A DNA stretch of 9,491 nt from a bacterium. Lineage in GTDB: Bacteria; Ratteibacteria; UBA8468. How positions within the stretch are numbered: the first letter of the stretch is position 1; every line of letters begins with the position of its first letter. Where the stretch lies: assembly GCA_030672255.1 (NCBI GenBank), contig DAOVGU010000136.1:1-9491 (forward strand), given 5' to 3'. Below are positions 5,309-9,491 of the stretch, one piece after another. The position numbers and the translations under genes are program-made. Under the pieces are notes generated by a model, which saw only the letters and a program-made list of their open reading frames with translations, searched no databases and was not told where the DNA came from.

Positions 5309-6808
5309 ATGAGATTAAGGTTTGCGCCAAGTCCGACGGGGTATCTGCATATTGGGAATGCCCGGACTGCTCTATTTAATTATCTCTTGGCAAGAAAACA
5401 TCGGGGGAAATTTATTCTCAGGATTGAGGATACGGATGTTCTCCGCTCAAAAAAAGAATTTGAAAAAGGGATTATTGAAGACTTACACTGGCTGGGCATA
5501 GACTGGGATGAGGGGCCGGAGAAGGGGGGAGATTTTGGACCCTACCGGCAGTCAGAAAGGCTAAAAATCTATGATGCGTTTGCCAAGAGATTGTTAAAGG
5601 AAAATAAAGCCTACCATTGCTATTGCACTAAAGAGGAGCTGGAACAGAGAAATAAGGAACTTCTGGCTCGGGGAGAAAGTCCGCGCTATGATAACCGCTG
5701 CCGGAATATTAGTGATTCTCAGAAGGAAAGATACCTAAAAGAAGGAAGAAAACCGGTAATCAGATTCAAGATTCCGGAAAGGATTATTGAAATCAATGAC
5801 CTTATCAGAGGAAGGGTCAGTTTTGATACAGGATTGATGGGAGACTTTATCATCATCAAGTCCGATGGCACTCCGGCCTTTAATTTTGCCGTGGTTGTGG
5901 ATGATATCTTGATGGAGATTACTACCGTCATCAGAGGCGAGGACCACCTTTCCAATACCCCTCGCCATATTATGCTCTTTGAGGCCTTAAAAGCAAAAAT
6001 TCCGGAATTTGCGCATATGGCAATGACCCTGGGTCCGGATGGTAGCCGCTTAAGCAAGCGTCATGGAGCAACTTCGGTAAGGGAACACAGAAAAATTGGC
6101 ATCCTTCCCGAAGCATTATTTAACTATCTGGCTTTATTAGGCTGGGGGACAAAGGAGAGTCAGGAACTCTTTACCAAAGAGGAACTGGTTAAAGAATTTT
6201 CATTAGAAAGGTGTAAAGAGGGAGCCGCCATCTTTGATTCAGCCAAATTGACCTGGATGAACGGTCTTTATATCAGGAAGAAAGAACCTGAAGAATTAGT
6301 GGAACTTATTTTGCCCTATTTAAAGGAAAAAAACCTAATGCATCTTCGAGGCGAACCTGTAGGGGTTCGATTTATCAAACCCGAAACAACGGGCGTCATA
6401 AATGTCGCCCCTACAATAGACAAAAATTATTTAACAAAAATCATTGTTTTGGAGAGAGAACGCATCAAGAAACTTTCTGAGGTTCCCGATTTAATCGAAT
6501 ATTTTTTAACCGAAGAAATAAAATTTAATGTCAAAGCTTTAGAAATATTGAAAAAACCTGGGGTAAAAGAAATTTTAACCTCTCTACGCCAGGAATTAAC
6601 AAAACTTATCCCATTTTCTCAAGAAAATTTAGAAAAGATAATTCGTGATTGGACAAAAAGGAATAACTTAAAAACCAAAGATGTTTTTCATCCTCTGAGG
6701 GTGGCGATCACGGGAAGAACAATCGGTCCGGGACTGTTTGAGCTAATGGAGGTTTTAGGAAAGGAAAGGGTGATTAAAAGGTTAAAGTTTATAGTCAATA
6801 GTTCATAG
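5309..6808 (+). CDS. gltX: Glutamyl-tRNA synthetase with an in-frame palindromic insertion
   Basis: GluRS charges tRNA-Glu (and tRNA-Gln in organisms lacking GlnRS) with glutamate in the cytoplasm. The 499-residue product begins with the usual FAPSPTGYLHIGNART: HIGH-type signature HIGN at 14-17, KMSKS-type signature LSKR at 248-251. A zinc-type site has C104, C106 and C131, with N133 where E. coli has histidine. The class I core runs to about 310, followed by the helical anticodon-binding part to the end, where TGRTIGPGLFELM (468-480) is typical. Residues 344-369 have no counterpart in an ordinary GluRS: removing them joins PYLKEKNL directly to IDKNYLTKIIVLERERIKKL, a normal sequence. They are encoded by a palindromic element that keeps the frame open. 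The start is fixed by the conserved N-terminus although no Shine-Dalgarno site is visible. The stop is 18 nt before the CBS gene, and the two are likely cotranscribed. Confidence 0.96.
   Translation: MRLRFAPSPTGYLHIGNARTALFNYLLARKHRGKFILRIEDTDVLRSKKEFEKGIIEDLHWLGIDWDEGPEKGGDFGPYRQSERLKIYDAFAKRLLKENKAYHCYCTKEELEQRNKELLARGESPRYDNRCRNISDSQKERYLKEGRKPVIRFKIPERIIEINDLIRGRVSFDTGLMGDFIIIKSDGTPAFNFAVVVDDILMEITTVIRGEDHLSNTPRHIMLFEALKAKIPEFAHMAMTLGPDGSRLSKRHGATSVREHRKIGILPEALFNYLALLGWGTKESQELFTKEELVKEFSLERCKEGAAIFDSAKLTWMNGLYIRKKEPEELVELILPYLKEKNLMHLRGEPVGVRFIKPETTGVINVAPTIDKNYLTKIIVLERERIKKLSEVPDLIEYFLTEEIKFNVKALEILKKPGVKEILTSLRQELTKLIPFSQENLEKIIRDWTKRNNLKTKDVFHPLRVAITGRTIGPGLFELMEVLGKERVIKRLKFIVNSS
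6338..6415 (+). repeat. Two-hairpin palindromic element inside gltX
   Basis: The core 6358-6415 has terminal inverted repeats TGTAGGGG (6358-6365) and CCCCTACA (6408-6415). Between them are two hairpins joined by GAAACAAC. The left one is 6363-6382 (GGGTT, mismatch, GAT, loop TT, ATC, mismatch, AACCC). The right one is 6391-6410 (GGGCG, mismatch, CAT, loop AA, ATG, mismatch, CGCCC). A further overlapping stem is CGAACC/GGTTCG at 6352-6357 and 6364-6369. The extra protein segment corresponds to 6338-6415, exactly 78 nt, so the frame is kept. The layout recalls Rickettsia palindromic elements, which also sit in-frame in genes; homology to them is not claimed. Confidence 0.72.
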
Positions 6809-6817
6809 GAGAGGAGG
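6808..6817 (+). promoter_or_regulatory. Strong Shine-Dalgarno site overlapping the gltX stop
   Basis: GGAGAGGAGG starts on the last base of the gltX stop codon (TAG 6806-6808) and lies 9 nt before the ATG at 6827. It is the best ribosome-binding site in the window and decides the start of the CBS gene. Confidence 0.75.
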
Positions 6818-6826
6818 CAGGGAACA

Positions 6827-7297
6827 ATGTTAGTTAAAGATGTGATGAGAGGGGAGGTAGTAACGGTAAGAAGGTCCACCACCTTAAAGGAATTAATTTC
6901 CATCTTTCATAAGTATACCTTTCATACCATCCCGGTAGTGGAGGATGGAAAAATAGTAGGGATTGTAGAGTTGGAACATCTCTTAAGAACTTTTCAACCC
7001 CATCCTTCCCATATCCATGAACTATTAAAGAGCGTTCCTTTTTTAGAGGAGGAGGAGAGAAATATTTTCGAGCTGGAGATTACTTCTGAGATGGCAATGC
7101 TTTGCCTGGTTGATGATATTATGGAAAGAAAATTCTTAACCATCGGGGAGGATGCTACAGTTCAAGAGGCGCGCCGCTTAATGAAATTACATCAGACACA
7201 GAGGCTACCGGTAGTTGATAAAAAGGACAATTTAGTGGGAATTATCAGCCTTTTTGATATTATTTTAGCGGTCTTTAAGGAAAAAGGGATATATTAA
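6827..7297 (+). CDS. Two-CBS-domain protein
   Basis: The 156-residue product consists of a CBS domain pair and little else. The first domain (about 1-55) has VKDVMRGEVVTV, then TIPVVEDGKIVGIV (34-47). The second (about 94-152) has VDDIMERKFLTI, then RLPVVDKKDNLVGIISLFDI (126-145). The linker 56-92 is acidic and probably helical. CBS pairs (Bateman modules) bind adenine nucleotides such as AMP, ATP or S-adenosylmethionine and act as sensors for partner proteins or as stand-alone regulators. No catalytic or DNA-binding domain is attached. The gene follows gltX by 18 nt with a strong ribosome-binding site and is followed, after a repeat, by an antiporter lacking its own cytosolic regulatory domain. 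A functional link to that transporter is possible but unproven. Confidence 0.9.
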   Translation: MLVKDVMRGEVVTVRRSTTLKELISIFHKYTFHTIPVVEDGKIVGIVELEHLLRTFQPHPSHIHELLKSVPFLEEEERNIFELEITSEMAMLCLVDDIMERKFLTIGEDATVQEARRLMKLHQTQRLPVVDKKDNLVGIISLFDIILAVFKEKGIY

Positions 7298-7305
7298 AAA
7301 ATTGC

Positions 7306-7457
7306 AACCGCAGATACACGCAGATGAACACAAATAATAATATTCCTGTCATTCCTGCGAAAGCAGGAATCTATGGATTCCCGATTACTAATTTCGGGAA
7401 TGACAACATAATAACAGCATAGCTGTTATCTGCGTATATCTGTGTTAATCTGTGGTT
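7306..7457. repeat. Nested intergenic repeat, copy 1
   Basis: The outer inverted repeat has left end AACCGCAGAT (7306-7315) and right end ATCTGTGGTT (7448-7457), each followed inward by CAGAT-like units in roughly 10-bp steps. The inner unit 7348-7404 is bounded by GTC and GAC and holds two hairpins: ATTCCTGC/GCAGGAAT (7351-7358, 7363-7370, GAAA loop) and ATTCCCGA/TCGGGAAT (7377-7384, 7394-7401). A third hairpin, ATAACAGC/GCTGTTAT, is at 7411-7418 and 7422-7429. The 20 bp at the right end (7438-7457) are identical to copy 2. The hairpins may affect readthrough or messenger stability. Confidence 0.85.
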
Positions 7458-7468
7458 TCATAATTTAA

Positions 7469-8644
7469 ATGAATACAATTTTTTCCTTAGGTATCATTCT
7501 TTTGGTCGGACTTTTTGCGGCTAAGTTATTGCATCAACTCAAATTTCCCGCCGTCACCGCCTATCTTCTCTTAGGTATCATTATCGGTCCTCATCTCCTT
7601 AATCTTGTCTCCCCTGGAATTATTAATTCCTCAGGTCTTATCTCCAACATTGTCCTCTCGATTATTGCCTTTGGTCTGGGCCAGAACTTCTCCAGAGAAC
7701 ATTTCAGAAAAATAGGCAAATCGGTTCTTACGATTTCCATTTTAGAGGCAGTCGGTGCCTGGCTCTTGGTTACATTGGCTCTCTTTTTTATTTTGAAGCA
7801 ACAGCTTTATCTTGCTCTTCTCTTTGGCTCGATTGGGGCTGCTACTGCTCCTGCCGCCACTGTCCTGGTTATCCGGGAGTATAAAGCAAGGGGAACATTT
7901 ACCAATACCCTTTTGGGGGTTGTTGCGCTTGATGATGCCTGGTGTCTGATTATCTTTTCCGTCTCTTTAGCCATAGCAAGGGCTTTATCTCTGCATCTTG
8001 GTGCCAATATTCTTTTACTTAAAGTATTTTTACATACCTTTAGCCAAATTATCGGTGCTTTCCTCCTTGGGGGAGCTATAGGGATTCTTCTCAATTGGTT
8101 GGGTCGTTTCGTTAAGACCAGGGCTGACCTTTTGATTATAACCTTAAGCGCAATACTTTTAACTGCCGGGGTTTCCATTCTCCTTGACCTCTCTGTCCTT
8201 TTGGCCAATATGGCCCTGGGAGCAGTTTTAATTAACCTCAAAAAACATAATTATGGATTCTTTGATATCTTGCATAGTATCGATACCCCTTTATTTCTCT
8301 TCTTCTTTGTCCTTGCCGGAGCAAATTTAGAGATATCCCTTCTCCCAGAGATAGGAGCAATTGCCATTACCTACTTTGTCTTTGTTATTATTGGCAAGGT
8401 TGCTGGCGCCTCTTTAGGGGCATATCTTTCTAAAACAATTCCTTCGGTAAAAAAATATATTGGTTTTGGTCTTATCCCTCAGGCTGGTGTTGCTTTGGGC
8501 GTTGCCCTCATTGCCAAGGCCTCGTTTCCCGAGGTGGGAAACTTTATCTTCACTACCGTGGTTACCGCCACAATTATCTTTGAACTTGTCGGTCCCTTTG
8601 CGACCCGATTTGCTTTGAGAAAAGCAGGGGAAATCAGGGAGTAA
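7469..8644 (+). CDS. Kef/NapA-type cation:proton antiporter (CPA2 family)
   Basis: The 391-residue product is very hydrophobic throughout, with about 12-13 predicted membrane segments, and matches the Na+/H+ exchanger fold. It begins with a membrane helix, then FPAVTAYLLLGIIIGP (26-41), a signature of the family's second and third segments. The paired acidic residues of the ion-binding site are D155-D156 in VVALDDAW, and the lysine in IIGKVAG (K310) matches the conserved basic residue of a late helix. It would exchange Na+ or K+ for protons across the inner membrane, contributing to pH and salt balance. The chain stops after the membrane domain, lacking the TrkA-N/RCK nucleotide-binding domain found in Kef proteins. 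The ATG at 7469 lies 11 nt after the end of repeat copy 1 and has no Shine-Dalgarno site. Cation specificity cannot be read from sequence. Confidence 0.9.
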   Translation: MNTIFSLGIILLVGLFAAKLLHQLKFPAVTAYLLLGIIIGPHLLNLVSPGIINSSGLISNIVLSIIAFGLGQNFSREHFRKIGKSVLTISILEAVGAWLLVTLALFFILKQQLYLALLFGSIGAATAPAATVLVIREYKARGTFTNTLLGVVALDDAWCLIIFSVSLAIARALSLHLGANILLLKVFLHTFSQIIGAFLLGGAIGILLNWLGRFVKTRADLLIITLSAILLTAGVSILLDLSVLLANMALGAVLINLKKHNYGFFDILHSIDTPLFLFFFVLAGANLEISLLPEIGAIAITYFVFVIIGKVAGASLGAYLSKTIPSVKKYIGFGLIPQAGVALGVALIAKASFPEVGNFIFTTVVTATIIFELVGPFATRFALRKAGEIRE

Positions 8645-8652
8645 AAAATCAT

Positions 8653-8823
8653 AACCACAGATGGACGCAAAGTGTCATTCCTGCCCCTGCTTACTACCCG
8701 CAGGGGTAAACTTAGCAGGAATCCAGACACATTCTGTCATTCCTGTGCAAACAGGAATCTATAGATTCCCGCTAACTAACTGCGGGAATGACAATAGATT
8801 GTTATCTGTGTTAATCTGTGGTT
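8653..8823. repeat. Nested intergenic repeat, copy 2
   Basis: The outer ends AACCACAGAT (8653-8662) and ATCTGTGGTT (8814-8823) are perfect 10-bp inverted repeats. Inside are two inner units in tandem. Unit A (8672-8730) has GTGTC/GACAC ends, ATTCCTGC/GCAGGAAT (8677-8684, 8715-8722) and an inner CCCCTGC/GCAGGGG stem (8684-8690, 8700-8706). Unit B (8736-8792) has GTC/GAC ends and two hairpins, ATTCCTGT/ACAGGAAT (8739-8746, 8751-8758) and ATTCCCGC/GCGGGAAT (8765-8772, 8782-8789). Unit B is the counterpart of the inner unit in copy 1; unit A is extra. Confidence 0.85.
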
Positions 8824-8835
8824 AAAAATAGAAAA

Positions 8836-9491
8836 ATGTCTTTGAGGTTTTATAATACCTTAACTAAGAAAAAGGAAGAGTTTATCCCCTTGAAAAAGGG
8901 GATAGTTAAGCTTTATACCTGTGGACCAACGGTCTATGATTATGCCCATCTGGGTAATTTCCGCGCCTATATCTTTGAGGACTTATTGCGTCGTTATTTA
9001 GAATATAAAGGGTACAAGGTAAGACATGTTATGAATATCACTGACGTTGACGATAAGACGATCAAAGGAGCAAAGGAAAAAGGAATAACGCTCGCGCAAT
9101 ATACCAAAAAATATGAGAAAGCCTTCTTTGAGGATATTGATAAACTTAATATCAAGAGAGCCAATCATTACCCCAGGGCAACCGAGCATATCAGGGAGAT
9201 GGTAGGTTTGGTCAAAAGATTGCTAAAGAAAAATTATGCTTATGAGAAGGACGGCTCCATTTACTTTTCGATTAAAAAATTTCCCAATTACGGAAGGCTT
9301 TCCGGAGTTGACCTCTCTCAAATGAAGGAAGGGGAAAGAGGTGATCTGGACGAGTATCAGAAGGAGGACATCAAGGACTTCTGTCTGTGGAAGGCAGGAA
9401 AGGGAGAGGAGCCTTTCTGGGAAACGGAGGTTGGAAAAGGAAGACCGGGCTGGCATATCGAATGCTCGGCAATGAGTATGAAATATTTAGG
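8836..9491 (+). CDS. cysS: Cysteinyl-tRNA synthetase (3' end beyond window)
   Basis: CysRS charges tRNA-Cys with cysteine. The 218 codons seen (no stop before the edge) cover the N-terminal half of a protein usually about 460 residues long. LYTCGPTVYDYAHLGN (26-41) contains the zinc ligand C29 and the HIGH-type signature HLGN (38-41). HVMNITDVDDK (64-74) is the following conserved motif, and GWHIECSAM (205-213) supplies the second zinc cysteine, C210. The KMSKS motif would lie beyond the window. The start at 8836 fits the normal N-terminus (MSLRFYNTLTKKKEEF) and lies 12 nt after repeat copy 2; no Shine-Dalgarno site is seen. The gene follows gltX, the CBS gene and the antiporter on the same strand, so tRNA-synthetase cotranscription is possible. 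Confidence 0.96.
   Translation, partial: MSLRFYNTLTKKKEEFIPLKKGIVKLYTCGPTVYDYAHLGNFRAYIFEDLLRRYLEYKGYKVRHVMNITDVDDKTIKGAKEKGITLAQYTKKYEKAFFEDIDKLNIKRANHYPRATEHIREMVGLVKRLLKKNYAYEKDGSIYFSIKKFPNYGRLSGVDLSQMKEGERGDLDEYQKEDIKDFCLWKAGKGEEPFWETEVGKGRPGWHIECSAMSMKYL
8883..8904 (+). repeat. Hairpin within the 5' coding part of cysS
   Basis: TATCCCCTT (8883-8891) and AAGGGGATA (8896-8904) pair perfectly around a GAAA tetraloop, 47 nt after the start codon. The encoded residues (FIPLKKGIVK) are normal for CysRS, so this is not an insertion. Confidence 0.5.

Noticed and set aside
5301..5311. TATAAA directly before the gltX start as a -10 box
   Set aside because: It lies 2 nt from the ATG, so transcription would start inside the gene; the conserved N-terminus fixes the ATG at 5309.
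5719..6057. 112-residue reverse-strand frame inside gltX
   Set aside because: It lies opposite the conserved catalytic domain and has no family features.
7306..7457. Periodic CAGAT units as a CRISPR array
   Set aside because: The units are about 10 bp with no spacers of constant length, and they lie in inverted arms of a palindromic repeat.
7807..8241. 144-residue reverse-strand frame inside the antiporter gene
   Set aside because: It is opposite a clear membrane protein; its basic, arginine-rich composition is what the complement of hydrophobic codons gives.
1..9491. tRNA, rRNA or known riboswitch
   Set aside because: No cloverleaf, rRNA segment or riboswitch signature was recognised on reading both strands.

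Overview
The window is bacterial. It carries housekeeping genes (YbaB/EbfC, glutamyl- and cysteinyl-tRNA synthetases), is AT-rich, and every supported gene lies on the + strand. Few starts have a clear Shine-Dalgarno site. Families of nested palindromic repeats occupy two intergenic gaps, and a related two-hairpin element sits inside gltX. Repeat-laden genomes of this kind are typical of uncultured environmental bacteria, but the phylum cannot be named from this sequence alone.

Left part (1-5232) is a small accessory/defence island placed directly after ybaB, where many bacteria carry recR. It begins with the end of ybaB. A DNA methyltransferase fused to a C-terminal staphylococcal-nuclease-like domain overlaps the ybaB stop by one base. 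A remnant of a probable type II restriction endonuclease overlaps the methyltransferase stop in the same way. Next come a complete DUF262-DUF1524 (GmrSD-like) protein, a DUF488 pseudogene broken by three in-frame stops, and a DUF4143-type ATPase with a nuclease-fold C-terminus. The ATPase has its own strong promoter, a 13-bp-arm palindrome touching the -35 box, and almost no 5' leader. The island mixes live genes with decayed ones, as expected for restriction loci under turnover.

Right part (5309-9491) is a housekeeping stretch: gltX, a two-CBS-domain protein, a Kef/NapA-type cation:proton antiporter, and the start of cysS. The gltX gene contains an in-frame palindromic insertion of about 26 codons. 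The gaps CBS-antiporter and antiporter-cysS are each filled by a nested repeat: an outer CAGAT-rich inverted repeat around inner GTCATTCC two-hairpin units. Both copies begin 8 nt after the upstream stop codon and end 11-12 nt before the next start codon.

The points most worth following are the methyltransferase-SNase fusion beside a dead restriction gene, the palindromic element that has become part of GluRS, the paired repeats that supply both intergenic regions, and the operator/leaderless-promoter arrangement of the ATPase gene.
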